Source: Polaribacter sp.
GTDB taxonomy: Bacteria > Bacteroidota > Bacteroidia > Flavobacteriales > Flavobacteriaceae
Length of the DNA stretch: 64,000 nucleotides
Assembly (NCBI GenBank): GCA_029238315.1
Contig: JAQWGI010000026.1
Location: forward strand, 1-64,000
Direction: 5' to 3'
Shown in pieces: positions 10,239 through 20,263 of the stretch (positions are counted from its first letter, which is position 1; every line of letters begins with the position of its first letter). Made by a program: the position numbers and the translations under genes. The notes beneath the pieces are model-generated. The model searched no databases and was not told the origin of the DNA. It saw nothing but the letters and a program-made list of their open reading frames with translations.

Positions 10239-12131
10239 ATGGAAAAAAAGAAATTTGACGCAAATTCGTTTATCGGAATATTATTATTGGGAGCTATTAT
10301 GCTTTGGTTTATGTACGCTAACCAAGAAGAGCTTACAACAATAGAAAACACTACAGAATCTGTTACAGACGTTGTAAATGAAGCAACTACTCAAACACTT
10401 ACTAACAATACAAACTCAGCAATAACAAACGATTCTATAAAAAATATTGCACTGCAAAATCAGTTAGGAGCATTTGCTTACGGAGCACAAACTGCTACTG
10501 AAGGAACTTCTGTTATTGAAAACGAATTATTAAAGCTAACAATTGATAATAAAGGTGGACAAATTATTGAAGCACTTGTAAAAACATACAAAACGCACGA
10601 TTCTTTACCTTTATATATCATAAAAGATAAAAACGCATCTTTTAACATCAATTTCGGAACTACAGATAATAGAATTTTAAACACAAAAGACCTGTTATTT
10701 ACACCAACACTTTCTAAAAACGGAGAGAATCAAATTCTTTCTATGAAATTGAAAGTTTCTGAAACACAGTTTTTAGAATACAGATACGAAATGAAACCAA
10801 ACAATTATATGGTTGATTTTGCATTGCGTTCTCAAGGTTTAGGAAGCGTAATTAATGCTTCAAATACAATTAATTTAGACTGGAGTTTAAACGCGTTTAG
10901 AAACGAAAAAAGTTTATCCACAGAAAACATGTATTCTGAGTTAAAGTTTTTTACAGATGATGAAGACGATTACCTTTCTGCAAGTGGAGATGATAACGAA
11001 ATTGTTGACGATGTAAAATGGGTGGCTTTTAAACAACACTTTTTTACTTCTATTTTAACTACAAAAACACCTTTTAACCAAGCTTCTTTAATTTCTAAGA
11101 ACTTAGTAAAAGATGATAAAATTGATACTGTTTTTACAAAAGGATATCAATTAAGTGCGCCATTAGCTTTAAATAATGGCGAATTAAATTATAGCATGAA
11201 CTGGTATTACGGGCCGGCAGATTACGAAATTTTGAAATCTTACACAGATCAAGAAAGCTTAGAAGAAGTAGTTGATTTAGGTTGGGGGATTTTTGGCGGA
11301 ATTAACAAATACATTTTTGTACCAATCTTTGGATGGTTAAGCGGATTGATGTCTAACTACGGATTGATAATCATTTTAATGACCATTGTAGTTCGTATTT
11401 TAATGTCTCCGTTAGTATACAAATCGTATGTTTCTAGTGCTAAAATGAAAGTTATTCGTCCAGAATTAACTGCTATTAACGAACGTTTACCTGGAAAAGC
11501 AAATGCAATGAAACGTCAGCAAGAAACCATGGCTGTTCAGCGAAAAGCTGGAGTTAGCATGATGTCTGGCTGTATTCCTGCATTGTTACAAATGCCAATT
11601 TTCTTTGCATTGTTTCGATTTTTTCCATCAAATATAGAATTAAGACAAAAAGGATTTTTATGGGCAGATGATTTATCTTCTTATGACCAGGTAATACAAT
11701 TACCATTTGCCATTCCTTTTTATGGAGATCATATTAGTCTGTTTCCAATCTTAGCTTCTGTTGCTATTTTCTTTTACATGAAAATGAACCAAAGTCAACA
11801 AGCAAACATGCAAGCACCTGCACAAGAAGGAATGCCAGACATGCAGAAGATGATGAAGTTAATGATTTACTTCTCTCCTATTATGATGTTGTTTTTCTTT
11901 AACAACTACGCAAGTAGTTTAAGTTTGTATTACTTTATTTCTAACTTACTAACAATTGTAATTATGTTGGTGATTAAGAACTATGTAATTGATGAAGATA
12001 AAATTCATGCACAAATTGAAGAAAATAAAAAACGTCCAGAAAAGAAGAAAAGTAAATTCAGAGAACGTATGGACAACGCGATGAAACAAGCGCAAGAACA
12101 ACAAGCACAACAAAAGAAAAGTAGAAAATAG
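10239..12131 (+). CDS. yidC: Membrane protein insertase YidC
   Basis: A 630-residue inner-membrane protein that inserts and folds membrane proteins with or without SecYEG. The N-terminal helix (about 10-25, FIGILLLGAIMLWFMYAN) precedes a large periplasmic beta domain (about 60-340). The conserved insertase core follows, with helices at about 365-385 (NYGLIIILMTIVVRILMSPL), 450-470, 500-520 and 545-585. A very basic tail (KKKSKFRERMDNAMKQ onwards) suits contact with the ribosome. Length is typical for Bacteroidota. A terminator follows directly. Confidence 0.95.
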   Translation: MEKKKFDANSFIGILLLGAIMLWFMYANQEELTTIENTTESVTDVVNEATTQTLTNNTNSAITNDSIKNIALQNQLGAFAYGAQTATEGTSVIENELLKLTIDNKGGQIIEALVKTYKTHDSLPLYIIKDKNASFNINFGTTDNRILNTKDLLFTPTLSKNGENQILSMKLKVSETQFLEYRYEMKPNNYMVDFALRSQGLGSVINASNTINLDWSLNAFRNEKSLSTENMYSELKFFTDDEDDYLSASGDDNEIVDDVKWVAFKQHFFTSILTTKTPFNQASLISKNLVKDDKIDTVFTKGYQLSAPLALNNGELNYSMNWYYGPADYEILKSYTDQESLEEVVDLGWGIFGGINKYIFVPIFGWLSGLMSNYGLIIILMTIVVRILMSPLVYKSYVSSAKMKVIRPELTAINERLPGKANAMKRQQETMAVQRKAGVSMMSGCIPALLQMPIFFALFRFFPSNIELRQKGFLWADDLSSYDQVIQLPFAIPFYGDHISLFPILASVAIFFYMKMNQSQQANMQAPAQEGMPDMQKMMKLMIYFSPIMMLFFFNNYASSLSLYYFISNLLTIVIMLVIKNYVIDEDKIHAQIEENKKRPEKKKSKFRERMDNAMKQAQEQQAQQKKSRK

Positions 12132-12162
12132 AAAATAGAAGGCAATGCTTTCAGAAAATTAT

Positions 12163-12198
12163 AAAAAAACCGAGACTATTTAGTTTCGGTTTTTTTTG
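12163..12198 (+). terminator. Terminator after yidC
   Basis: Hairpin AAACCGAGACTA/TAGTTTCGGTTT (one G-T pair) is followed by a run of eight T. Confidence 0.85.
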
Positions 12199-12238
12199 TT
12201 TTTAATATCATTCTGAACTAGGAAGAGTATCAATCAAA

Positions 12239-12330
12239 ATGTCATATCGAGCGGATTCAAGATATCTCATAAGCTGTAATTCAATAACATGAGATTTCTC
12301 GACTTCATTTCATTTCGCTCGAAATGACAA
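12239..12330. repeat. REP-like palindromic element
   Basis: An imperfect inverted repeat has outer arms TGTCATATCGAGCG and CGCTCGAAATGACA and inner arms ATATCTCA/TGAGATTT. It belongs to the short repeat family also seen at 13758, 14849, 20177, 23487, 36649 and 61431. It lies downstream of yidC and of the convergent MFS gene. Confidence 0.6.
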
Positions 12331-12382
12331 CGAAATGTCATTCCGACTGTAATAATAAGATTGCCACATCACGCAAAAAAAC

Positions 12383-13699
12383 CTACACTTTCTTCGCTTT
12401 AAACCGTCCAAAATACAAAATATAACCATAACAAATAATGGTTAAAATAAACGCTGTTTTAAAACCAAAACCATCAATTAAACTACCAAAAACAAACGGT
12501 ATAATTGCGCCACCAACAATTGCCATACACAACAAACCAGAAGCTTGCGCTTTTAAATCTCCCAAACCTTCTAAACTCAATGTAAAAATGGTTGGAAACA
12601 TAATTGAGTTGAACAATCCAACGGCTAATATAGACCACATAGAAACTAACCCAACAGTATTAATTGATATTAAAATCATGGCAATTGCTAACGAAGCAAA
12701 AATGCTTAATACTTTTCCTGGAGACATTATTTTGGTTAAATACGCACCAACAAAACGGCCAATCATTGCGCCACCCCAATAAAAAATGACAAAAATTCCT
12801 AATAAAGATTTTGGATCAGAATCTGTAAATGTTTTATTAAAAGTACTTGCAATACTGTTTGCAATGTTCATCATGGTTTCATTTTCAGCTACGATTGGCG
12901 CCAATCCTGAATCGTAAAAATAGTTCACTAAAAAACTACCAATAGCAACTTCTGCACCAACGTACACAAAGATTCCTAATGCGCCCATGAGCATTAATTT
13001 ATTTTTCAATAATTTAAAATATCCGCCTTTCGGACTTTCTTCTATCAATTTTGGCAATTTGGTAAACACAAAAGCCAATGCTAAGAATAAAATAAAACCG
13101 GCAATGAATAAAAATGGTGTTTGTACGGTTGCCGCTTCTGCAATATAATATTTGCTTTTTTCTACTTCAGATAATACTGCAATTTCTTCGGATGATTTTA
13201 CAGAATCGCTCAGTAAAAACAATGCACCAACAACGGGTGCAATTGTGGTTCCCAACGAATTAAATGCTTGCGATAAATTTAAACGACTACTTGCGCCTTC
13301 TTCACTTCCTAACAAAGCTACAAACGGATTTGCTGCAACTTGCAATACTGTAATTCCGCCAGCTAACGTAAAATATCCAACTAAAAAAACAGGAAACATT
13401 CTGTATTCTGCCGCAGGATAAAATAACAAACAACCAATTGCCATGGTTACCAATCCTAAAACAATTCCTTTTTTGTATCCAATTTTTGATAAGATAAATC
13501 CAGCTGGTAATGAAAATACGAAAAATGCTACAAAAAATGCAAACTGAACTAAAACCGTTTTTGCATACGACATTTCGAAAACATCTTTTAATCTCGGAAT
13601 TAAACTATCTACCAAAACGGTAATAAATCCCCATAAAAAAAATAAAGACGTTAAAAATATAAATGCTGATTTGTATGATTTGTTCGTTGATGTATTCAT
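12383..13699 (-). CDS. FucP-family sugar MFS transporter
   Basis: This 438-residue inner-membrane transporter has about 12 hydrophobic segments of the major facilitator superfamily. It resembles the FucP/NagP/glucose-galactose branch: the N-terminal FFLWGFITVLVDSLIPRLK and VAANPFVALLGSEEGASSRL are typical. It is expected to import a monosaccharide by proton symport. Its place beside hexosaminidase, mannosidases and glycosylasparaginase suggests N-acetylglucosamine or mannose as substrate, which is inference. It starts at ATG 13699. Confidence 0.88.
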   Translation of the reverse strand: MNTSTNKSYKSAFIFLTSLFFLWGFITVLVDSLIPRLKDVFEMSYAKTVLVQFAFFVAFFVFSLPAGFILSKIGYKKGIVLGLVTMAIGCLLFYPAAEYRMFPVFLVGYFTLAGGITVLQVAANPFVALLGSEEGASSRLNLSQAFNSLGTTIAPVVGALFLLSDSVKSSEEIAVLSEVEKSKYYIAEAATVQTPFLFIAGFILFLALAFVFTKLPKLIEESPKGGYFKLLKNKLMLMGALGIFVYVGAEVAIGSFLVNYFYDSGLAPIVAENETMMNIANSIASTFNKTFTDSDPKSLLGIFVIFYWGGAMIGRFVGAYLTKIMSPGKVLSIFASLAIAMILISINTVGLVSMWSILAVGLFNSIMFPTIFTLSLEGLGDLKAQASGLLCMAIVGGAIIPFVFGSLIDGFGFKTAFILTIICYGYILYFGRFKAKKV

Positions 13700-13757
13700 T
13701 AATTATTTGTTTTTATTATGATTGTTTACTTTGATGTCAAGTAACTAAAAATGTAAA

Positions 13758-13791
13758 GATTGCCAAAGTCATACTTCATTCGCAATGACAC
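13758..13791. repeat. REP-like element, short form
   Basis: The stretch from AGATTGCCAAAGTC to TTCATTCGCAATGACA contains the ATTGC...GCAAT arms that recur at 36649-36713. It sits between the MFS gene and the glycosylasparaginase gene. Confidence 0.4.
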
Positions 13792-13832
13792 TCAATTTGT
13801 AACTCTGCAACTTTGTAACTTTTAAAACTACT

Positions 13833-14825
13833 TTATCCTTTTTTAGTGTATGCTTTAGAATCGATATACGTTTGTTTTCCTTCTTGGAATTTGCTAATTC
13901 CAAATCCGCCATGAATACAATAACAACCATATTCTCCTTGTTTGTTAAGTGCCACATAACCTACTTGAAAGTTTTGGTAATTTGGATTCGATGCCACAAT
14001 TCTTTTTACACCTTCTTCACAAGCTTCTTGTGGCGTTCTTCCTTGTCGCATTAATTCTACAATTAAATAACTTCCCACAGTTTTTAGCACTTCTTCTCCC
14101 ATTCCGGTTGCGGTTGCGCCACCAATTGCATTATCGATAAACAAACCAGAACCAATAATTGCAGAATCACCTACTCGACCTGCCATTTTATAAGCCATTC
14201 CGCTTGTGGTACAACCACCAGAAATATCTCCATTTTTATCGATGGCTAACATGCCAATTGTATCGTGATTTTCGATATTGATAATTGGCTTATATTCTGA
14301 TTTTACTTTCCATTTTTCCCAAGCTTTTTTAGAAGCTTCGGTCAATAAATTTTCTCTTTTAAAACCTTGTTCCACCGCAAATTGTTCTGCTCCTTTTCCA
14401 GCCAACAAAACGTGTGGCGTTTCTTCCATTACTTTACGAGCAACCGAAATTGGATGCGCAATATTTTCCATACAAACTACAGCGCCGTAACCGCCATCTT
14501 TGCTCATAATACAAGCGTCTAACGTTACATTTCCGTCTCTGTCTGGCGCTCCACCATTTCCAACAGTTGTATTTTTTAAATCGGCTTCTTCTACTCTACA
14601 ACCCGCTTCAATGGCATCGATTGATGTTCCTCCTTTTTCTAAGACTTCCCAAGCCGCTTTTGTTGCATTATGAAATCGCCAAGTTGCCACCACAACAGGA
14701 ACAACTGTTTTACCTGTTGATTTCTTTACTTTTTTATCGTCTGTTTCGCAAGAAGCAATTGCAGGAGCTACTGCCAATCCTAATCCAGTTAAAGATGCAT
14801 TTTTTAAAAAATTTCTTCTTTTCAT
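13833..14825 (-). CDS. N4-(beta-N-acetylglucosaminyl)-L-asparaginase (glycosylasparaginase)
   Basis: This 330-residue Ntn hydrolase cleaves the GlcNAc-Asn bond left when an N-glycan is trimmed. The autoprocessing site is visible as NHDTIGM near residue 190, where the chain is cut before the Thr that becomes the nucleophile, as in the Elizabethkingia (Flavobacterium) meningosepticum enzyme. The N-terminus has a Tat-like MKRRNFLKNAS followed by a hydrophobic stretch and IASC, so export by Tat and possibly lipidation are likely. Neighbouring GH92, GH20 and GH2 genes support a role in glycoprotein breakdown. Confidence 0.92.
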   Translation of the reverse strand: MKRRNFLKNASLTGLGLAVAPAIASCETDDKKVKKSTGKTVVPVVVATWRFHNATKAAWEVLEKGGTSIDAIEAGCRVEEADLKNTTVGNGGAPDRDGNVTLDACIMSKDGGYGAVVCMENIAHPISVARKVMEETPHVLLAGKGAEQFAVEQGFKRENLLTEASKKAWEKWKVKSEYKPIINIENHDTIGMLAIDKNGDISGGCTTSGMAYKMAGRVGDSAIIGSGLFIDNAIGGATATGMGEEVLKTVGSYLIVELMRQGRTPQEACEEGVKRIVASNPNYQNFQVGYVALNKQGEYGCYCIHGGFGISKFQEGKQTYIDSKAYTKKG

Positions 14826-14848
14826 TTTATAATATCATTTAGAATAAT

Positions 14849-14876
14849 AATCTCTCGACTGCGCTCGAGGTGACAT
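14849..14876. repeat. REP-like element, short form
   Basis: TCTCTCGACTGCGCTCGAGG followed by TGACA matches one arm of the repeat at 12239-12330. It lies in the 55-bp gap between the GH92 and glycosylasparaginase genes. Confidence 0.5.
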
Positions 14877-14880
14877 ACCT

Positions 14881-17811
14881 TTATTTAATTAGAATTTCAT
14901 CAACAAACAACCAAGATCTTCCACCGTGTTTAAAACCTAAATGCCATTCTGGTAAAATCCCCAATTTCTTGGCAACCAATTTTATATATTTTGCTTTTTT
15001 ATTTTCAAGAACAAATTCCATGTTTTTAATAGAAACAGGTTCTCTTGGTGTTGCAGAATTCACAACTTCTGAAGCTACTTTTGTAAATGTTTTATTGTCT
15101 GAACTTACATACACTTCTACTTTTGTTGGTAAGAAAATCCAACTACGTTGATCTTCTAAAAATCCGACAGAAACTTTAGAAACCTGTTTTACTTTTCCGA
15201 TATCAACAATTGCAATTACATCTGTATCAGAATATCCTTGCCAAGTTCCTGTTCTAAAATCATCAGCACCAACTATTCCGTCAATTAATGCATTATCTCC
15301 ACCAGCGTTGTATTGATTTGCATATTCAGTTTTCAATTCGATTTTTACATTCGGATCAATTTTATAAAATGTTGTGGTAACCACAGCACTTTTTTCTCCG
15401 TCTTTTTCTCCAAATACTTTTAAATCTGATTTTTCAGAAACAACAAACGGACTTTCGTACATTTTGTATTCATTATTATCTAACGCATAATAAATTTTAG
15501 AACTTGAATCCACAGATTCTAAGGTAACTTCTGTACTTCCTTTAAAAGCAATTTCTCCTTTTGCAATAAACGGCGTTGACACAATTAAATGCTCTTTAAT
15601 TTCTGTAACCGGAATGTGTTTATCATCTGTTCCCCATGAAGTTGGTTTATCTGTCATTTCAAAAACCAAACTTCCGCCAGCAACAATATGTTTATGATTG
15701 ATGTAAGAATACGGATGATTTTCTCCGTTTAATTGCACCGATTTGATGTATTTATTTTTATCAGAAACCGAATCTGCGACCATGGTGAATGTTTTTCCAT
15801 TTTCTAAATTGATCGATGCTCTTTTAAATAATGGCGATCCAATGATGTATTGATTTGACGCTGGCGTAACAGAATAAAACCCAAGTGAACTTAAAATATA
15901 CCAAGCACTCATTTGTCCACAATCTTCGTTTCCAGAAATTCCGTCTGGCGTATTTGTGTACAATTCAGTTAAAATTTGACGAACTTTTTCTTGTGTTTTG
16001 TGTGGTTTATTTACAAAATTATACAAATATGCCATGTGATGACTTGGTTCGTTTCCGTGTGCATATTGCCCAATCAACCCAGTAATATCTACTTGATGAC
16101 GTCCAGAAGTATTATTTTCTGCCACAAATAATTTATCTAATTGACCTTCTAATTTGTCTTTTCCTCCTAGTAACTTAATAAACCCAGAAACGTCTTGCGG
16201 CACATAAAAACTGTATTGCCAAGAATTTGCTTCAGTATAATTAAAGTTTACTTCGTACGGATCAAAAGGTGCGAACCAAGTATTTCTAAAACGTCCTCTC
16301 ATAAATAATGATGAAGGATCAAATACATTTTTATAATGCTGTGCTCTTTCCAAATAGATTTTGTAGTCATTTTCATTTCCTAAAGATTTTGCCATTTGTG
16401 CAATTGTCCAATCATCATAAGCATATTCTAAGGTTTTAGAAACCGATTCTGATTCTTTTTCTACAGGAATAAACCCGAATTTCTTATACGAATCCAAACC
16501 TAATTTATCTCTAGTTGCAGAATGTTTCATCGCTTCAAAGGCTTTATCAACATCATAACCTCTAATTCCTTTTAAATATGCATCTGCAATTACAGGAACC
16601 GCATGATAACCGATCATACAACCTGTAAAGTTTCCAGATAAATCCCAAATTGGCATGATACCGCCTTCGTCATATTTTGCTAAAAAAGTATTGATAAAAT
16701 CGTTGGTTCTGTCTTGTTCTATTATTGTATATAATGGATGGGCTGCACGATACGTGTCCCAGAGTGAAAACACTGTATAGTAATCAAAATCTTTAGTTTC
16801 ATGGATTTTCAAATCCATTCCGCGATAACGACCATCAACATCCTGATACAAGTTTGGCGCAATCATAGTATGATACATTGCAGTATAAAAATTAGTTTTA
16901 TGATCAAAGTTATCACCTTCAATAACTATTTTATCTAATTGCTGCTCCCAAATTTCTTGTGCTTCTTTTTTAACTTGCTCAAAAGATTTATCAGCAATTT
17001 CTGATTGCCAGTTTTGAATAGCACCTAACTCATCAACTGGAGAAACACCGATGGTAATACTAATTTCGTTTCCCCTGGTATTGTCAAATTCAAAAGCTGC
17101 TTTCACTTTTTTACCTTCAGCTTTATCATCTAAAAAAGTAACTTTTGTAAACGGTTTGGAAAAAAACATATCAAAAAATAATCTTTGATCTGTTGCCCAA
17201 GCTTTAGAAAAACGATGTCCAGAAATTTCTGTTTTAGAGTTGATATTTAATTTAGCATCTAATACTTCATCTCTGTGTTCTAAGTCTAAAATAATTACCT
17301 GCTTAGAGCCTTCTTCAAATACATATTTCTGAATTCCACTTCGTTTAGAAACTGTTAATTCAACATCAATATTTGTATCTTCTAAATGCACTTTATAATA
17401 ACCTGGTTCTGCAATTTCTTTATCGTGAGAAAATTTAGATTTGTACCCTTCTTTTCCATCTGCTCCATTATTAAAAACTACTTTATTGGTTGGCATTAAT
17501 AAAATATCTCCATAATCAGAAACTCCTGTTCCACTTAAATGTGTGTGTGAAAATCCATAGATTTCATTATCAGAATAATGATACCCAGAACATCCATCCC
17601 AACCATCTAAACGTGTATCTGGACTTAATTGCATCATACCAAAAGGCATTGTTGCGCCAGGATATGTATGCCCGTGACCACCAGTTCCAATAAACGGATT
17701 TACATAATCTATTAACTGCTGGTCTTTTTGTGCTGATAAAATTAGCGGCTTGGGTTTACAGGCATCTAAGAAAAGAACGAGTAAAAGGAAGAGTGGAAAA
17801 TATTTTTTCAT
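14881..17811 (-). CDS. GH92 alpha-mannosidase lipoprotein
   Basis: A 976-residue exported glycoside hydrolase of family 92, calcium-dependent exo-alpha-mannosidases that trim high-mannose N-glycans. A lipoprotein signal ends at LDAC (residue about 18). The N-terminal family motif is NPFIGTGGHGHTYPGATMPF, and the catalytic region GNEDCGQMSAWYILSSLGFY lies near residue 640. After the catalytic part come a CHB_HEX_C-type beta domain (about 755-815) and an F5/8 type C (discoidin-like) domain (about 840-975). The same two C-terminal domains occur in the divergent GH20 gene. The gene is probably co-transcribed with the glycosylasparaginase. Confidence 0.93.
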   Translation of the reverse strand: MKKYFPLFLLLVLFLDACKPKPLILSAQKDQQLIDYVNPFIGTGGHGHTYPGATMPFGMMQLSPDTRLDGWDGCSGYHYSDNEIYGFSHTHLSGTGVSDYGDILLMPTNKVVFNNGADGKEGYKSKFSHDKEIAEPGYYKVHLEDTNIDVELTVSKRSGIQKYVFEEGSKQVIILDLEHRDEVLDAKLNINSKTEISGHRFSKAWATDQRLFFDMFFSKPFTKVTFLDDKAEGKKVKAAFEFDNTRGNEISITIGVSPVDELGAIQNWQSEIADKSFEQVKKEAQEIWEQQLDKIVIEGDNFDHKTNFYTAMYHTMIAPNLYQDVDGRYRGMDLKIHETKDFDYYTVFSLWDTYRAAHPLYTIIEQDRTNDFINTFLAKYDEGGIMPIWDLSGNFTGCMIGYHAVPVIADAYLKGIRGYDVDKAFEAMKHSATRDKLGLDSYKKFGFIPVEKESESVSKTLEYAYDDWTIAQMAKSLGNENDYKIYLERAQHYKNVFDPSSLFMRGRFRNTWFAPFDPYEVNFNYTEANSWQYSFYVPQDVSGFIKLLGGKDKLEGQLDKLFVAENNTSGRHQVDITGLIGQYAHGNEPSHHMAYLYNFVNKPHKTQEKVRQILTELYTNTPDGISGNEDCGQMSAWYILSSLGFYSVTPASNQYIIGSPLFKRASINLENGKTFTMVADSVSDKNKYIKSVQLNGENHPYSYINHKHIVAGGSLVFEMTDKPTSWGTDDKHIPVTEIKEHLIVSTPFIAKGEIAFKGSTEVTLESVDSSSKIYYALDNNEYKMYESPFVVSEKSDLKVFGEKDGEKSAVVTTTFYKIDPNVKIELKTEYANQYNAGGDNALIDGIVGADDFRTGTWQGYSDTDVIAIVDIGKVKQVSKVSVGFLEDQRSWIFLPTKVEVYVSSDNKTFTKVASEVVNSATPREPVSIKNMEFVLENKKAKYIKLVAKKLGILPEWHLGFKHGGRSWLFVDEILIK

Positions 17812-17874
17812 TCCGTGTTTGAATTTATTTATTTGACTAATTTAGCAAGATAACAATAATCAACCTATAAATTT

Positions 17875-20172
17875 ATGAGGAATTTTAAACCCATCTACTA
17901 TATTTTAATTTGCTCATTTACCTTTTTACTTTTAAGTTCTTGTACTGATGAAAAACCCATCGCAATAAATCCAGCGATAATTCCTGCTCCTGCTTCGCAA
18001 CAAATCTATGAAGGTGTTTTTGAAATGAGTAACTCAACAGGAATTGTAAGCACTGATGCTGCATTTACCCAAATTGCAGGTTTTTTAAAATCGTATGTTA
18101 CATATGGCAGTTCTATTGAATTAAAATCGGAAGATTACAATAATGTAATTATTTTTAAGAAAGATGCCTCTATTACAAACCTTGAAGGATACCAATTAAA
18201 GATTACAACAGAAAGAATAGAAATCTTAGCAAGTTCTTCAAAAGGAGCTTTTTATGCCGTACAATCTTTACGTCAATTATTACCAACTTCTTTTGAAAAT
18301 GGTTCTTATAAAAATGATACTGTAAGTATACAAAACTTAGAAATTAAAGATGCGCCACAATTTACATATCGCGGAATGCATTTAGATGTTGGTCGTCATT
18401 TTTTTCCGGTTGATTTTATTAAAAAATATATTGATTTGATGGGTATGTTAAAAATGAACACCTTTCATTGGCATTTAACAGAAGATCAAGGGTGGAGAAT
18501 TGAAATTAAAAAATATCCGAAATTACAAGAAGTTGCCGCATACAGAAATGAAACATTAATTGGCCATTATTCGGATCAGCCACACAAATTTGACGGAAAA
18601 AAATATGGCGGATTTTACACGCAAGAACAAATAAAAGACATTGTAAAATATGCTTCTGATAGACAAATTGATGTAATTCCGGAAATAGAAATGCCTGGTC
18701 ATGCACAAGCGGCAATTAGTGCATATCCAGAATTAGGTTGTACAGGAAAACCAATTGATGTTGCAACAAAATGGGGTGTTTTTGAAGATATTTATTGTCC
18801 GAAAGAAGCAACTTTTAAGTTTTTAGAAGATGTGATTGACGAAGTAATTGCATTATTCCCTGGAAAATATATTCATATTGGTGGCGATGAAGCTCCAAAA
18901 ACACGTTGGAAAAATTGTGCACATTGTCAATCCTTAATAAAAAAAGAAAACCTAAAAGACGAGTACGGATTACAAAGTTATTTTATTAAAAGAATGGAAA
19001 AATACATCAACTCTAAAGGAAAAAAAATTATTGGTTGGGATGAAATTTTAGAAGGCGGATTAGCGCCAAATGCAACCGTTATGTCTTGGCGAGGAACTGA
19101 AGGTGCCGTAATTGCTGCTAAGCAACAGCACGATGTAATTTTAACACCAGGTTCTCATTGCTATTTTGATCATTATCAATCTACAAAAGAAGATGAACCT
19201 TTAGCAATTGGCGGATTTTTACCTTTAGAAAAGGTATATAATTTTAATCCCATTCCGAAAGAATTAACCAAAGAAGAAAGCAAATTTGTGTTAGGTGCAC
19301 AAGGTAATGTTTGGACAGAATACATGAAAGATTCTAAACAAGTTGAGTATATGGCTTTTCCGAGAATGATGGCGTTAAGCGAAGTTGTTTGGTCTAAAAC
19401 TGAAAATAAGAATTATGAAGATTTTAAAAATCGATTAGAGGTTTATCAACATAGATTAGATGCAAGAAATGTGAATTATGCAAATCATCTGTATGAGGTT
19501 CTTGGGAAATCAGAAATTAAAAACGGTAGTTTGTTCATGAATTTAAAAACATCTTCAAACACAAAAACTATTCGTTATACCTTAGATGGAACAGCGCCAA
19601 ACAGTAATTCTGCTATTTATAAAAAATCATTAGAAATTGATAAAAGTCTTACAATTAATGCTGCAGCCTTTGACGACAGAAAACAAGTAAGCGCTATTTT
19701 TAAAGAAACTGTAAAAATGCACAAAGCAGTTGGAAAAAAAATATCGTTTAACGTTCTACCTAGTGAAAAATATAACGCTGGTGGAAACAGCGCTTTAATA
19801 AATGGAATTAGTGGAAGTGATAAACGTTATGGCGATGATCAATGGTCAGGTTTTGATGGGAAAGATGTAGAAATTACGATTGATTTAAGAAAAGAAATGA
19901 ATATCAATTCGATTCAAACTCGTTTCAACAATCAGAAAGGAAGTTGGATTTACGCACCATCACAAGTACTTGTTACATTTCCTGGAAACGAAGAGTTTTT
20001 GCCTATTAAATTGGAAGAAAGCGATGATAAAATTGTCGATTTAAAATTAGAAACCAAAATATTTACACGTTTTGTAAAATTAAAACTGGTTAATTTTGGA
20101 ATAATTCCTGACGGAAGACAAGGTGCTGGACACAAACCTTGGATATTTATTGATGAAATAATTATTGAATAA
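17875..20172 (+). CDS. GH20 beta-N-acetylhexosaminidase lipoprotein
   Basis: This 765-residue hydrolase removes terminal beta-GlcNAc or GalNAc by substrate-assisted catalysis. The signal peptide ends in the lipobox LLSSC near residue 23. A GH20b-like N-terminal domain (about 30-150) is followed by the (beta/alpha)8 catalytic domain (about 155-510) with the Asp-Glu pair in HIGGDEAPKTRW near residue 340. The C-terminus carries a CHB_HEX_C-like domain and an F5/8 type C domain, ending FIDEIIIE, like the GH92 neighbour. It is divergent from GH92 across a 63-bp gap that must hold both promoters. Confidence 0.94.
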   Translation: MRNFKPIYYILICSFTFLLLSSCTDEKPIAINPAIIPAPASQQIYEGVFEMSNSTGIVSTDAAFTQIAGFLKSYVTYGSSIELKSEDYNNVIIFKKDASITNLEGYQLKITTERIEILASSSKGAFYAVQSLRQLLPTSFENGSYKNDTVSIQNLEIKDAPQFTYRGMHLDVGRHFFPVDFIKKYIDLMGMLKMNTFHWHLTEDQGWRIEIKKYPKLQEVAAYRNETLIGHYSDQPHKFDGKKYGGFYTQEQIKDIVKYASDRQIDVIPEIEMPGHAQAAISAYPELGCTGKPIDVATKWGVFEDIYCPKEATFKFLEDVIDEVIALFPGKYIHIGGDEAPKTRWKNCAHCQSLIKKENLKDEYGLQSYFIKRMEKYINSKGKKIIGWDEILEGGLAPNATVMSWRGTEGAVIAAKQQHDVILTPGSHCYFDHYQSTKEDEPLAIGGFLPLEKVYNFNPIPKELTKEESKFVLGAQGNVWTEYMKDSKQVEYMAFPRMMALSEVVWSKTENKNYEDFKNRLEVYQHRLDARNVNYANHLYEVLGKSEIKNGSLFMNLKTSSNTKTIRYTLDGTAPNSNSAIYKKSLEIDKSLTINAAAFDDRKQVSAIFKETVKMHKAVGKKISFNVLPSEKYNAGGNSALINGISGSDKRYGDDQWSGFDGKDVEITIDLRKEMNINSIQTRFNNQKGSWIYAPSQVLVTFPGNEEFLPIKLEESDDKIVDLKLETKIFTRFVKLKLVNFGIIPDGRQGAGHKPWIFIDEIIIE

Positions 20173-20176
20173 AAGA

Positions 20177-20256
20177 TGTCATTCCTGCGTAGGCAGGAAT
20201 CCATTTTTAAATTTTTAACTACTATTAATAAGATTCCTGCCTACGCAGGAATGACA
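20177..20256. repeat. Perfect 25-bp inverted repeat, REP-like
   Basis: Arms at 20177-20201 and 20232-20256 are exact reverse complements, and each contains its own ATTCCTGC/GCAGGAAT palindrome. The loop is 30 nt. It fills the gap between the GH20 gene and cutC and can form a strong hairpin in the transcript. A single arm recurs at 61431-61456. Confidence 0.85.
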
Positions 20257-20263
20257 GAAAGAA

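Noticed and set aside
13769..14842. Several 60-90 codon open frames on both strands opposite the glycosylasparaginase gene.
   Set aside because: They are antisense or frame-shifted shadows of a gene with clear family motifs; none has a recognisable domain or its own spacing signals.
19950..20204. An 84-codon minus-strand frame starting with a DSCLRRND-like peptide.
   Set aside because: The peptide comes from translating the REP-like inverted repeat; this is a known kind of false gene in genomes with such repeats.
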